A DNA stretch of 46,187 nt from NCBI GenBank assembly GCA_015272215.1, contig JACYMD010000030.1:1-46187 (forward strand), written 5' to 3'. Positions within the stretch are counted from its first letter, which is position 1. Every line of letters begins with the position of its first letter. Under the pieces are notes generated by a model. That model was not told where the DNA came from, made no database searches, and saw only the letters and a list, made by a program, of their open reading frames with translations. This stretch comes from Rivularia sp. T60_A2020_040 (GTDB lineage Bacteria; Cyanobacteriota; Cyanobacteriia; Cyanobacteriales; Nostocaceae). A program made the translations under genes and the position numbers. Shown here piece by piece: positions 37,003-45,488 of this stretch.

Positions 37003-37744
37003 ATGACTATTCGTGCAATCGACACTACAACTGTGAACATAGCAGCAGATTCAGTCCAAATAGATGCTTATTTGGCAAAGCCTCTAGAGGAGGGTAGTTA
37101 TCCGGGAATTGTGATATTGCAGGAAATATTTGGAGTCAATGCCCACATTCAGGAAGTTACCCAACGTATTGCTAAGGAAGGATATGTGGCAATTGCACCT
37201 GCATTATTTCAACGTCAAGCACCCGGCGACGGCCACTGGCTATACCCCTGAGGATATAGAAGTCGGTAGAAATTACGCTTGGGGACAAACCAAAGGGGAT
37301 GAATTGTTACGCGATATTCAATCGACCATTGATTATCTCAAAACTCTAGGTGAAGTAAAAAAAGATACTTTTGGTTGCATTGGTTTTTGTTTTGGTGGTC
37401 ATGTGGCATATCTCGCCGCCAGTTTACTTGATATAAAAGCTACCGCTTCATTTTATGGCGCACGTGTAACTACTAGTACTCCCGGTGGCGGCGCACCTAC
37501 TATAAATGTTACTCCAAAAATTAAAGGCACGCTTTACGCCTTTTTTGGCATGGAAGATTCTAGTATCCCAATAGCACAAGTAGACCAAATTGAAGCCGAG
37601 TTAGAAAAATATCAAGTACCTGGACGTGTTTTTCGTTACAATAATGCCAATCACGGTTTTTTTTGCGATAGTCGTGCCAGCTATAATTCTCAAGCTGCTG
37701 CTGATGCTTGGGAGCAGGTTAAACAATTATTTGGGCAACTTTAA
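37003..37744 (+). pseudogene. Dienelactone hydrolase family gene, frameshifted
   Basis: The first frame (37003-37251) encodes MTIRAIDTTTVNIAADSVQ through IVILQEIFGVNAHI and ends prematurely after APGDGHWLYP. The +1 frame continues with TGYTPEDIEVGRNYAWG and the catalytic nucleophile region GCIGFCFGGH, and ends with NANHGFF, which supplies the His. Removing one G near 37231-37232 restores APGDATGYTPED. It is thus a single-base insertion, either a true mutation or a sequencing error. If intact it would hydrolyse dienelactone-like esters; the substrate in cyanobacteria is unknown. Confidence 0.88.
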
Positions 37745-37935
37745 CGATAGGAACGGGATTTGTAGGATATGGTGTAAGAGTTACCATTAGTTACAATCGA
37801 ATAATCAACTGTTTCTAAATCGCTAAATTTTTTCATCTAGGAAAAGATTGATTATGATTATTAATTAATGACTAATGAATAATACACTGTCCTTATGAAA
37901 GGACAATATACATCTTAATTCATCTTGAATGTGTT

Positions 37936-38850
37936 ATGGAGAACGAAGCAAACATCTCTCAAAAAGCCGATACGTCTTTTACAATGGACGATTTTGCGGC
38001 AGCTTTAGAAAAACATGATTATCAGTTCCAAAAAGGACAATTAGTTAAAGGGAAAGTGTTCCAAATTGACCCAGATGGGGCTTATGCTGATATTGGAGGC
38101 AAGTCAAGTGCCTTTATTCCTCGTCATGAAGCGGCTTTGAGAGAAGTCATAGATTTATCATCGGTTCTACCACTTCATGAGGAATTAGAATTTGTAATTG
38201 TCCAAGAGCAAAATGCAGAAGGACAAGTAACTATTTCTCGCCGTCAATTAGAAGTTAGGCAAATTTGGGACAGATTGCTACAAATGCAGGAAAGTTCCAA
38301 AAGTGTAGATGTGGAAGTAACCAATGCCAACAAAGGTGGTGTTACAGTTAATATTCTTGGTTTACGCGGTTTTATTCCTCGTTCTCACCTGCTTGAGCGC
38401 AACAATTTGGAAGCACTTAGAGGTCAAAAACTCACCGTCAGCTTTTTGGAAATTAATCGCAATATTAATAAACTTGTACTTTCCCAACGTTTGGCGAAAA
38501 GTTCTGCCAGTTTCAGTTTATTAGAAATTGGTCAGCTAATAGAAGGGAAAATTACTGGGATCAAACCATTTGGGGTGTTTATTGATATTAATGGTGTCAG
38601 CGCTCTACTCCATATTAAGCAGGTGACTCAGAAGTTTATTGAAAATCTAGAAAAGGTATTTCAAATTGACCAAACTATTAAAGCTCTGATTATTGACATC
38701 GACGAAGGAAAAGGTCGAATCGCAGTTTCTACCAGAGTACTAGAAAATTTTCCCGGTGAAATACTCGAAAATATCGAAGAAGTCATGTCTTCCGCTGAAG
38801 CACGAGCCGAAAGAGCCAGGAAACAGCTTTTAGAATCAGCTAATGCTTAA
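37936..38850 (+). CDS. rps1: Ribosomal protein S1-like RNA-binding protein (three S1 domains)
   Basis: 304 residues. Three S1 motifs: about 35-104 (KGQLVKGKVFQIDPDGAYADIGGKSSAFIP), 120-186 (a degenerate one with VTVNILGLRGFIPRSHL) and 197-268 (EIGQLIEGKITGIKPFGVFIDINGVSALLHI). Cyanobacteria have a short S1, unlike the six-domain form of E. coli; this fits that short form. It binds mRNA leaders during translation initiation. The C-terminus is helical and charged. Whether it is the main S1 or a second paralogue cannot be told here. Confidence 0.88.
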   Translation: MENEANISQKADTSFTMDDFAAALEKHDYQFQKGQLVKGKVFQIDPDGAYADIGGKSSAFIPRHEAALREVIDLSSVLPLHEELEFVIVQEQNAEGQVTISRRQLEVRQIWDRLLQMQESSKSVDVEVTNANKGGVTVNILGLRGFIPRSHLLERNNLEALRGQKLTVSFLEINRNINKLVLSQRLAKSSASFSLLEIGQLIEGKITGIKPFGVFIDINGVSALLHIKQVTQKFIENLEKVFQIDQTIKALIIDIDEGKGRIAVSTRVLENFPGEILENIEEVMSSAEARAERARKQLLESANA

Positions 38851-38852
38851 TT

Positions 38853-38935
38853 TAAGTTAGGAGTTAACAGTTAAAGGTGAGGAATTGATAGTTGGAGGAT
38901 TTAATAAATCTCAACTAACCACTAACCACTAACAA
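38853..38935. repeat. Heptamer-type repeats (AGTTAGG and CTAACCA variants)
   Basis: GTTAGGAGTTAACAGTTAAAG at the left and CTAACCACTAACCACTAAC at the right form two short tandem tracts of related heptamers in opposite sense, directly after the S1-like gene. A similar GAGTTAG tract follows clpX at about 34719-34752. Confidence 0.7.
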
Positions 38936-39409
38936 TTCCTTATTCTGACGATAGCTATTTCGCAGTTCCTGTAATGTTTCTTGATTAAAGGCAAATTTAA
39001 TTAAATTGATTAATTTGCCCCATTCAAAGAGAAATTTTTCACAGATACTTTGGTTAAATTGAATTGCATAAAATTCCGCCCACCATCTAGGTGCCTGCTT
39101 CCTGTTTGCAAAGTCATGTTTCTTTAACCAGCGTATGCACCATTTTGCCATTTCTGAAGCAGTTGGTGGCGCAACTCCTATAACTGGTGGAAAATCGGCG
39201 TAACTGACAAATTTGCTGACACCTTTACCGTGAACGTAAACTATATGCTCCCAGCATTCGACCACACAAATATCTTCAAATTTGATATTAAACTTTAAAC
39301 AAACTGCTTCTTCGGTCACAAATCTAGCTAAAGGATGAATGTTTGAAGATTTGTAAACAATTTTTGATTTCCGGATCACGAGTCTTCTTGGTTTAAATGA
39401 TGATACCAT
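38915..39409 (-). CDS. Hypothetical protein, divergent from an XRE regulator
   Basis: 164 residues, basic, with no domain I recognise. It has many aromatic residues in its second half (KWCIRWLKKHDF, RWWAEFYAIQF). No signal peptide or membrane segment. The gene is transcribed away from a small HTH gene across a 182-bp region with repeated motifs, which suggests that the HTH protein controls both. The stop codon lies at the edge of a heptamer-repeat tract. A toxin-antitoxin-like or accessory pair is possible but not supported by a family match. Confidence 0.6.
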   Translation of the reverse strand: MVSSFKPRRLVIRKSKIVYKSSNIHPLARFVTEEAVCLKFNIKFEDICVVECWEHIVYVHGKGVSKFVSYADFPPVIGVAPPTASEMAKWCIRWLKKHDFANRKQAPRWWAEFYAIQFNQSICEKFLFEWGKLINLIKFAFNQETLQELRNSYRQNKELLVVSG

Positions 39410-39424
39410 AGTAAGTGCATTTAA

Positions 39425-39475
39425 TTAGTAGACGCACTCCGTAGACATTGAATGCATTCTGTTAGTAGATACATT
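39425..39475. promoter_or_regulatory. Candidate operator repeats in the divergent promoter region
   Basis: Direct repeats TTAGTAGACGCACT (39425-39438) and TTAGTAGATACATT (39462-39475) are 37 bp apart; a perfect palindrome GAATGCATTC (39450-39459) lies between them. This is where a regulator bound between the divergent genes would sit. Candidate only. Confidence 0.4.
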
Positions 39476-39502
39476 CAGAATTACGGTGTGAAGTTGTATG
39501 CG

Positions 39503-39544
39503 GTTGCCTAATAGTTTATTATGCTATAAGGCAATCGTTTTTTA
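39503..39544 (+). terminator. Hairpin with T run upstream of the XRE gene
   Basis: GGTTGCCT and AGGCAATC (one G-U pair) pair around an AT-rich loop and are followed by GTTTTTT. It resembles a terminator or attenuator within the leader of the XRE gene, about 50 bp before its start. Confidence 0.5.
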
Positions 39545-39591
39545 AACTACAATTATTAAATGACACTACTGTATCATTTGTCAAGCATATA

Positions 39592-39804
39592 ATGGGGCTT
39601 GTAAGATTAAGAATCAGAGAATTTGCCAACGAGAAGGGTTGGACATTAAAAGACGTTTCTGAACGTTCTGGGCTAGTTTATAGTACGGTTAGAGCTTATG
39701 CTCGCTCTCCAGGAATGGGAAGCGTTGATTATACTGCCATTCAAAAGCTAGCTCGCGTGTTTGATGTAATGATTGAAGAGTTAGTGGAAGTGGTAGAAGA
39801 ATAG
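39592..39804 (+). CDS. XRE/Cro family helix-turn-helix protein
   Basis: 70 residues, a single HTH domain: LRIREFANEKGWTLKDVSERSGLVYSTVRAYARSPGMGSVDYTAIQKLARVFDVMIEELVEV. This is the size of a Cro-like repressor, often the antitoxin or regulator of a small module. It is divergent from the 164-residue unknown gene, with candidate operators between them. Confidence 0.85.
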   Translation: MGLVRLRIREFANEKGWTLKDVSERSGLVYSTVRAYARSPGMGSVDYTAIQKLARVFDVMIEELVEVVEE

Positions 39805-39842
39805 AAGTTTTGGATTATTCTCAAAACCTGCCCAGAGGGAAA

Positions 39843-39861
39843 GTTAAGCGCAAAGGGTAGG
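39843..39861 (+). repeat. CGCAAAG-family repeat, degenerate copy F
   Basis: GTTAAGCGCAAAGGGTAGG, a partial match to the CGCAAAG repeat, about 38 bp after the XRE stop codon. Confidence 0.45.
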
Positions 39862-39877
39862 TGGAGAGAAAGAAGTT

Positions 39878-40357
39878 TTAGAACAATGGTTTGAGGTTAT
39901 CGTAATCGGCTATTTGTATTTGCTTGCCATTACGAAACATTCGTTTTTGCAAATTGGGAAAGTCTGCAATTTCATACTCGCGTCTTTCCCCACCCATGAT
40001 ATAAATTAAGTCTTGTTCAAAGGGATTTAATAGGTGATGTGCGACTGAAGGAGTAGGAAAACCCATAAAGTCACCTTCTCCTACCTCGAATTCTTGATTA
40101 TCAATCTCAGCTATACCTTTTCCAGACAAAATATAAATAAATTCTTCTTCAAATTCATGGGAATGATAGATAAATGATTCTTTTTTTGGAGGAATTTTTG
40201 CTAAGTGAAATCCTATTCTTTGTAAACCTACTGCTTCGCTCAGAGATACTCCGCTGATTTCTGAATTTGCATTGAAAGGATGAGAAAATTTTTGTTGAGC
40301 AAGTTGTTTGATTGCTTCTGCTTTAATCAGTGGTTGGGGTTTTTCGTTGTTGTTCAT
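39878..40357 (-). CDS. Cupin-domain protein at the end of the ureDAB cluster
   Basis: 159 residues with one conserved beta-barrel cupin. Motif 1 YHSHEFEEEFIYILSGKG (about 64-81) supplies the His and Glu metal ligands; motif 2 is weaker (GDFMGFPTPSVAHHL, with His). Cupins of this kind bind metals or small molecules; a nickel-related role is tempting next to urease but not shown. It follows ureB by about 78 nt on the same strand. Confidence 0.88.
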   Translation of the reverse strand: MNNNEKPQPLIKAEAIKQLAQQKFSHPFNANSEISGVSLSEAVGLQRIGFHLAKIPPKKESFIYHSHEFEEEFIYILSGKGIAEIDNQEFEVGEGDFMGFPTPSVAHHLLNPFEQDLIYIMGGERREYEIADFPNLQKRMFRNGKQIQIADYDNLKPLF

Positions 40358-40383
40358 GGTTTTAAGAATTAATGAACCTTACT

Positions 40384-40405
40384 AGACGCAAAGAGCGCTG
40401 AGGGA
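40384..40405 (+). repeat. CGCAAAG-family repeat, copy E
   Basis: GACGCAAAGAGCGCTGAGGG, a 20-bp match to the CGCAAAG repeat, between ureB and the cupin gene. Confidence 0.65.
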
Positions 40406-40435
40406 AGAAGTTAGAGAGAGAATATTTATTAGTTT

Positions 40436-40744
40436 TTACAATTTTCCATTGATTTTGGCGTTAAATCCGTAAACTTGACGACTACCACTCAGGGGTACTA
40501 ATATAATTTCTTTTTCGTCTCCCGGTTCAAATCTAACGGCTGTTCCTGCGGGAATATCAAGTCGCATTCCTCGTGTGGTTTCTCGATCAAAAGTTAATGC
40601 GGGATTGACTTCGTAAAAGTGAAAATGAGAACCTATTTGTATTGGTCTATCTCCTGTATTTGCTACTTTTAATTTTATGGTGGAACGATTTGCATTTAAT
40701 TCGATTTCACCTTCTAGGGTAATAATTTCACCTGGAATCATCAT
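40436..40744 (-). CDS. ureB: Urease subunit beta
   Basis: 102 residues, typical Ure[20 protein letters not shown] at the start, [20 protein letters not shown] in the centre and [23 protein letters not shown] near the end. Structural subunit of the (UreABC)3 enzyme. It is separated from ureA by 97 nt filled in part with GGTAATT heptamers, unlike the tight spacing common in urease operons. Confidence 0.97.
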   Translation of the reverse strand: MMIPGEIITLEGEIELNANRSTIKLKVANTGDRPIQIGSHFHFYEVNPALTFDRETTRGMRLDIPAGTAVRFEPGDEKEIILVPLSGSRQVYGFNAKINGKL

Positions 40745-40750
40745 ATTAAG

Positions 40751-40780
40751 AATTGGTAATTGGTAATTGGTAATTGGTAA
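40751..40780. repeat. Tandem heptamer (GGTAATT)n between ureB and ureA
   Basis: Four units of AATTGGT, the same heptamer as at 20251-20284, located just upstream of the ureB start codon. Confidence 0.9.
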
Positions 40781-40841
40781 TTTGAATAAGAGAAAATACT
40801 AACAAGCTAAAATCCAAAACAAAAGCATCAGTTGTCAAAAT

Positions 40842-41144
40842 TCACTGAATTGGATTATGTACTGTAACTAATTTTGTTCCGTCGGGAAAAGTCGCTTCTA
40901 CCTGCACTTCTGGTATCATTTCTGCGATACCTTCCATGACATCATCTCGCCTTAATAAAGTTGTGCCAAAACTCATTAATTCAGCTACAGTTTGTCCATC
41001 TCTAGCACCTTCTAAAATTGCAGCAGTAATAAACGCAATAGCTTCGGGATAATTCAATTTTACACCCCTTGCTTTGCGTCTTTCTGCTAATAATGCGGCG
41101 GTAAAAATTAGTAATTTATCTTTTTCTTGCGGTGTTAATTGCAT
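40842..41144 (-). CDS. ureA: Urease subunit gamma
   Basis: 100 residues, full length: [57 protein letters not shown]. This is the conserved gamma subunit that packs against the alpha subunit. Second gene of the minus-strand ureD-ureA-ureB-cupin cluster; ureC is not next to ureB. Confidence 0.97.
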   Translation of the reverse strand: MQLTPQEKDKLLIFTAALLAERRKARGVKLNYPEAIAFITAAILEGARDGQTVAELMSFGTTLLRRDDVMEGIAEMIPEVQVEATFPDGTKLVTVHNPIQ

Positions 41145-41341
41145 TTTTGTCAGTCAGTTGGTATTAGAAATTATAGTTGTGTTTTAAAGCAGTGAACAGT
41201 GTTAGCTTTACTTGTGACGCGGTAGCGTCATACAGTAAACACGGGCATATGGTGTTCTATTTAAACCAATACAGAAGACGCCGATCACCTTAATACGGCT
41301 CCCAACTTAAACCAATATTGTATAAACGTGACTGATAACTG

Positions 41342-42250
41342 TTAAAGCATCCATACTCTAGGTAAGCAAATACTACGATTTAAAAAAGACATCCTTAATA
41401 GCTGCCAAATACTAATAAACCAGTTTCTCACTTCAGCTGTCGAATCACCACGGTATCTACACAAAAGTCCATTTTTTAATCGAGTCACACCGCAACAACT
41501 GGGGGGCAGGGAAATAGAAAGATTACGTGCTTGTTCAACTATTTCTGGAGAAACAGGTTTTCCTACATAGACTAGAGTCCCTATAATTGATTTTCCTGCT
41601 AAACCGTTGACACTATGAAAAATTTCTTCGCTACCGGGTAAATATTGTCTATCAATCCATAATGGTTGATTATTTTGCCAGATTTCAAAGTGCGATCGCC
41701 ATTCTCCTTCTACAAATTTCTCACAAGCAGCAGTACGTCCAAATCTAGTAATTTCCCAGCCAATAAAGTTTGCTTCTGTAGCTAGTTCTATCCGTATATC
41801 TTGTCGATAATTTGCACCGTTAAAAACGATTGTTTCTTGGGGAAGCCATTCTAAACAAGTATGATTATCAATCTTTATCTCTATCTTCTGTTTGGCTTGT
41901 AAACCATTACTACGATAAATTTTATTCGCTGCGGCTGTTGTAATTAATGCTTTTGCCTGGGGTTGGAGGTAGAAGTTACAAGAAAGGCGATCGCCACCAA
42001 CAATTCCTCCAGCAGTATGCAAAATAATGCTATGACAAATTGAATCTCCTTCTGGATAAAAGGGACGTTGTATTTTCAACGGGGCTTGATTTTTACTTTG
42101 AATTAATATCGTTTTATTTTGATTGTAGTTGTAAACTAAGTTGAGTTTTCCATGCCAGCTTTGAAAATATTCCACTGGTGTTTCTAAGTAGGTTTTTTTG
42201 ATTATTTTTGCCAAATTACAGTTTATTTTATCAAATCGATAAATACTCAC
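41342..42250 (-). CDS. ureD: Urease accessory protein UreD
   Basis: 302 residues. UreD (UreH) binds apo-urease and, with UreF and UreG, delivers nickel. Family motifs: SIILHTAGGIVGGDRL, TTAAANKIYRS, LEWLPQETIVFNGA and SCCGVTRLKNGLLCRYRGDS. Its start is a plain ATG at 42250. First gene of the cluster; 197 nt separate it from ureA. Confidence 0.94.
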   Translation of the reverse strand: MSIYRFDKINCNLAKIIKKTYLETPVEYFQSWHGKLNLVYNYNQNKTILIQSKNQAPLKIQRPFYPEGDSICHSIILHTAGGIVGGDRLSCNFYLQPQAKALITTAAANKIYRSNGLQAKQKIEIKIDNHTCLEWLPQETIVFNGANYRQDIRIELATEANFIGWEITRFGRTAACEKFVEGEWRSHFEIWQNNQPLWIDRQYLPGSEEIFHSVNGLAGKSIIGTLVYVGKPVSPEIVEQARNLSISLPPSCCGVTRLKNGLLCRYRGDSTAEVRNWFISIWQLLRMSFLNRSICLPRVWML

Positions 42251-42628
42251 AAGTTTTCTTAGTAATAATTGGGATTTATCTAATTTCTGGCTTCTCTATA
42301 TAAATTTACTGCTTCTAGATTTTTTTTAGTGATTAGTAATACTATCCATACTCAACACTGAGTGATATATGTCATGCATTGACGCGATTTTTTCAGTATT
42401 TTGCAATAAAAATTTACATATTTTTCGTTAATTGAGAAAAATCTTATTAATAATAGAAAATTTTCTTATTTAATTAACGCAATTACGTTGTTTTTTTGGA
42501 TGTGATATAAGTTGTTTTTTTTCTTTTATAAATTTGTGTATAATCTACTTGGGTGTTTGTATGTCAATTTAAGGAAAAGAGAGTCAAGTTTTTTTAGGTG
42601 GGAATTGATTTGCACCACCAGTAAATTG
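42251..42628. other. Intergenic region upstream of ureD
   Basis: 378 bp, very AT-rich. An inverted repeat CGTTAATT ... AATTAACG (42426-42479) frames an AT-rich centre. No canonical NtcA box (GTA-N8-TAC) was found by eye; a GTA-N10-TAC spacing near 42337 does not fit the consensus. Confidence 0.5.
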
Positions 42629-43432
42629 TTAATTCACCTCTCCCAGATGCAGGCTAGTAGAATAAGTCATATAAACAAAACCTTGTTGATTCTTAAATTG
42701 CTGATATAAATTCTCTAATTCTGAAATAACTTGTTCGTAAGTTTCTCCTTTACGGGGAACATAGGAAGAACTCATCGCACGTCCGATAAGTCCGCTTTTA
42801 TCTAACTCTTGTTGATAATCAAAATTGTATTCGTAAAAGTTTTTAAAATAGGTCGTTTCTGTTAAATATTCTACCGTTTTGATTCGTGATTCTGCGGGAT
42901 GATTGTTCGATGCTACACGAACAATTCGGCTATATTCTGCGGTAAATTCGTCGTTGCGATCGCGAAGCGCTGCTGCAAGCAGATCGCGATTATTCCATAC
43001 TACCGCTAACCTTCCTTGTGGTTTCAAAATACGGCGAAACTCCGATAAAGTTGGTTCGGGAGTAAACCAGTGAAAAGCTTGAAAACAAGTTATCAAATCA
43101 ACCGATGCATCTGGTAAATTAGTATTTTCTGCTGTTCCATCTTTCCATTCTACATTTGAATGGTTTTCAGCAGCGTTTCTCATTTCCGCATTTGGTTCAA
43201 CTGCAATTACTTTCACACCCCTTGCAGCTAATAATCGTGAAGAAATTCCCGTACCTGCACCAATATCCGCAGCTACAAGTTGAGTTAGTGATGTTAAATT
43301 TTCGAGGATTTTATCAATTACTACTGTTGGATAACTTGGACGATATTTTACATAATATTCCACTCTATCGGAAAATCTATGTAAGGGATTGAGGGTATGT
43401 AATGGCGTTATTTCGTTGTTAGCTTCACTCAT
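42629..43432 (-). CDS. Class I SAM-dependent methyltransferase, paralogue 1
   Basis: 267 residues. SAM motif I VAADIGAGTGIS (53-64), an acidic end VIAVEPN (75-81), then LITCFQAFHWF (113-123) and LKPQGRLAVVW. It is clearly a duplicate of the next gene at 43561: long identical stretches at the N-terminus and motif I. Compared with that copy it has extra residues NRDLLAAALRDRN at about 148-160, encoded by a HIP1-type palindromic element. Substrate unknown; no pathway genes lie nearby apart from other methyltransferases. Confidence 0.9.
   Translation of the reverse strand: MSEANNEITPLHTLNPLHRFSDRVEYYVKYRPSYPTVVIDKILENLTSLTQLVAADIGAGTGISSRLLAARGVKVIAVEPNAEMRNAAENHSNVEWKDGTAENTNLPDASVDLITCFQAFHWFTPEPTLSEFRRILKPQGRLAVVWNNRDLLAAALRDRNDEFTAEYSRIVRVASNNHPAESRIKTVEYLTETTYFKNFYEYNFDYQQELDKSGLIGRAMSSSYVPRKGETYEQVISELENLYQQFKNQQGFVYMTYSTSLHLGEVN
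42956..42990. repeat. HIP1-containing palindromic element inside a coding region
   Basis: A 35-bp GC-rich stretch beginning GCGATCGCGAAGCGCTGC and ending AGATCGCGAT, with self-complementary ends, in frame within methyltransferase paralogue 1. It is missing from the paralogue at 43561. Confidence 0.7.
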
Positions 43433-43560
43433 TTGAAGGATTAAATATCAAATTTTAAATATTATAGTTCAAAACATGAATATTAATGTAGAGACGGGGC
43501 GTATTGCTACGTCTCAATAGTTTTAGTTATCCCACGTATAAGTTTAAAATGTCTGATAAT

Positions 43561-44337
43561 TCAACCAACATTTGCGAAATGTACGCTATGGCGATAAACA
43601 AGATAAACGAAACCTTCTTGATTGCAAAAACGTTGATGTAAATTTTCTAAATCAGTAACAAGTTGTTTTTGTACTCTTTCTTCCGAGGAAATAAACGAAA
43701 TACTTTTAGCTAAACCAATTAAATTTGATAAATCTAATTGCTGTTTATCAGGAAATTGATAGCAATCAATATATTGAAAATCCTTACTTTTTCGCAAAGG
43801 TTCAATTTTAGAACTAAAATCCGTCGGTGGACGATTGTTTGCAGCTTGACTAATTAACTCACGATAAACTTTGGTAAATTCATCATCGCAATTTAAATCT
43901 TGAAAAACAATCGCTAATCTTCCTTTTGATTTAAGAATACGACGAAATTCTAATAATGTAGATTCTGGTTTAAACCAATGAAATGCTTGAAAACAAGTGA
44001 TTAAATCAACTGATGCCTCTGGTAAATTAGTATTTTCTGCTGTTCCATTTTTCCATTCAATACCTGGTGATGAAATAGCGGCTTCTCTCATTGCTGGATT
44101 TGGTTCAATTGCAATTACATTTACACCTCTCGAAGCTAACAATCGAGCAGAAATTCCTGTACCTGCACCAATATCCGCTGCAACAATTTGAGTTGGTGAT
44201 GTTAAATTTTCGAGTATTTTATCAATTACTGCATCTGGATAAACAGGACGGTATTTTGTATAGTTTTCCGCTTTATCGGAGAACCGAGTTAAAGGATTGA
44301 GGTTATAAAGAGGAGTGTCATGATTGTTTTCGTTCAT
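43561..44337 (-). CDS. Class I SAM-dependent methyltransferase, paralogue 2
   Basis: 258 residues with the same plan as the gene at 42629: LYNLNPLTRFSDKAENYTKYRP, IVAADIGAGTGIS, CFQAFHWFKPESTLLEFRRILK. The two are a tandem duplicate 128 nt apart on one strand, with a more divergent C-terminal half, the usual substrate-recognition part. Its substrate is unknown. Confidence 0.9.
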   Translation of the reverse strand: MNENNHDTPLYNLNPLTRFSDKAENYTKYRPVYPDAVIDKILENLTSPTQIVAADIGAGTGISARLLASRGVNVIAIEPNPAMREAAISSPGIEWKNGTAENTNLPEASVDLITCFQAFHWFKPESTLLEFRRILKSKGRLAIVFQDLNCDDEFTKVYRELISQAANNRPPTDFSSKIEPLRKSKDFQYIDCYQFPDKQQLDLSNLIGLAKSISFISSEERVQKQLVTDLENLHQRFCNQEGFVYLVYRHSVHFANVG

Positions 44338-44415
44338 TATTTTTGAATGAATGAAATATGAAAAATACTATACAGCGTTTTTTATATAGTATATCTATTC
44401 ACATCCTAAATAAAA

Positions 44416-44436
44416 AAGCAGGTAAAATACCCGCTT
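44416..44436 (-). terminator. Terminator after the O-methyltransferase gene
   Basis: AAGCGGGTA-TTT-TACCTGCTT (one mismatch) on the minus strand, followed by TTTTTTA, about 35 nt past the stop codon of the gene at 44469. Confidence 0.75.
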
Positions 44437-44468
44437 CAATTTTCTTATTCTCAATTCAGAAAAATTTT

Positions 44469-45488
44469 TTATAAAGGTACACCTTCAATTACACTCATCA
44501 GAGATTGAGTCGGAACAATTCTGAGTAATTTAAATCCTGCTTTTTCCAACAAAATGCGATATTCATCTTCAGTACGTTCGCATCCTCCCGGACACATTAT
44601 TAACATATGAAGGTCAAACACTTTACCAAAAAAAGGTTGATTACCTGGTGGAATTACTTGCTCTACAATCAATAACTTACTCTCTTTTGACATCGCTTGA
44701 TGACAGCTTTTCAGAATGGCTCCCGCTTGTTCATCACCCCAATCATGAATGATATGTTTGAGAATATAAGCATCCCCTCCAACGGGTACAGACTGGAAAA
44801 AATCTCCTTCGACAAATTGACAACGCTGTTTAAATTCATCTGATATTGATGATTTAGCTCCAGCAATCACTGCTGGTAAATCAAATAAAACTCCTTTCAT
44901 ATCAGGATAATTTTTGAGGATATCAGTTAATAACTTTCCCCTTCCCCCAGCAACATCTACTAAAGTTTTTATCCCAGTAAAATCATAATCTGAAATTACT
45001 CCTGCATTTTCAACAACTGAATAACTAGTCATTGCTCGATCAAAAATTTCTGCGGGTTGGGGATTTTGCTCGTAATACTCAAATACATTCATCCCATACA
45101 AATGCTCAAAAGCACTTTCCCCAGTCTGCAAACTATACATCACGTTACCCCAAGAACGATAATGTTCATCACCGTTCAAAATCACCATCGCTCTGAGGGA
45201 ATCTGAAGTATCGCTACGGAGATAATTCGCCAAAGGTGTCAGTGTAAAACAACCCGACTCAGTTTCCGCAAAGACTCCCATACCAGCTAATGCTCGTAAA
45301 AGACGATATAGCGATCGCGCATGAGTTTGGGTTGTTTGAGCTAACTCCTGGTAACTTTTTTCTCCATCCTTGAGTAAATCGGCTATTCCCAGTTTTGCTG
45401 CTGCATACAGCGACTGCGATACCCAATTACTAGTAGCCATTTGCATCAAAACAACTTGCAGCGGTAAATCGGTTGCAGATTGAGTCAT
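44469..45488 (-). CDS. COMT-like O-methyltransferase
   Basis: 339 residues. An N-terminal winged-helix dimerisation domain (SLYAAAKLGIADLLKDGEKSYQELAQ) is followed by a SAM domain: LVDVAGGRGKLL (near 175-186), GDFFQSVP, and KHIIHDWGDEQA, whose His is the general base position in plant COMT-like enzymes. Bacterial relatives methylate hydroxyl groups of carotenoids, phenolics or natural products. No biosynthetic cluster is visible, so the substrate is open. Confidence 0.92.
   Translation of the reverse strand: MTQSATDLPLQVVLMQMATSNWVSQSLYAAAKLGIADLLKDGEKSYQELAQTTQTHARSLYRLLRALAGMGVFAETESGCFTLTPLANYLRSDTSDSLRAMVILNGDEHYRSWGNVMYSLQTGESAFEHLYGMNVFEYYEQNPQPAEIFDRAMTSYSVVENAGVISDYDFTGIKTLVDVAGGRGKLLTDILKNYPDMKGVLFDLPAVIAGAKSSISDEFKQRCQFVEGDFFQSVPVGGDAYILKHIIHDWGDEQAGAILKSCHQAMSKESKLLIVEQVIPPGNQPFFGKVFDLHMLIMCPGGCERTEDEYRILLEKAGFKLLRIVPTQSLMSVIEGVPL

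Noticed and set aside
42337-42355. NtcA binding site upstream of ureD
   Set aside because: The GTA and TAC halves are 10 bp apart, not the required 8, and no -10 box is evident at the right distance.
42512-42709. 65-codon plus-strand open frame near the end of methyltransferase paralogue 1
   Set aside because: It overlaps the real gene on the other strand and its first part is low-complexity Phe/Tyr from AT-rich DNA.
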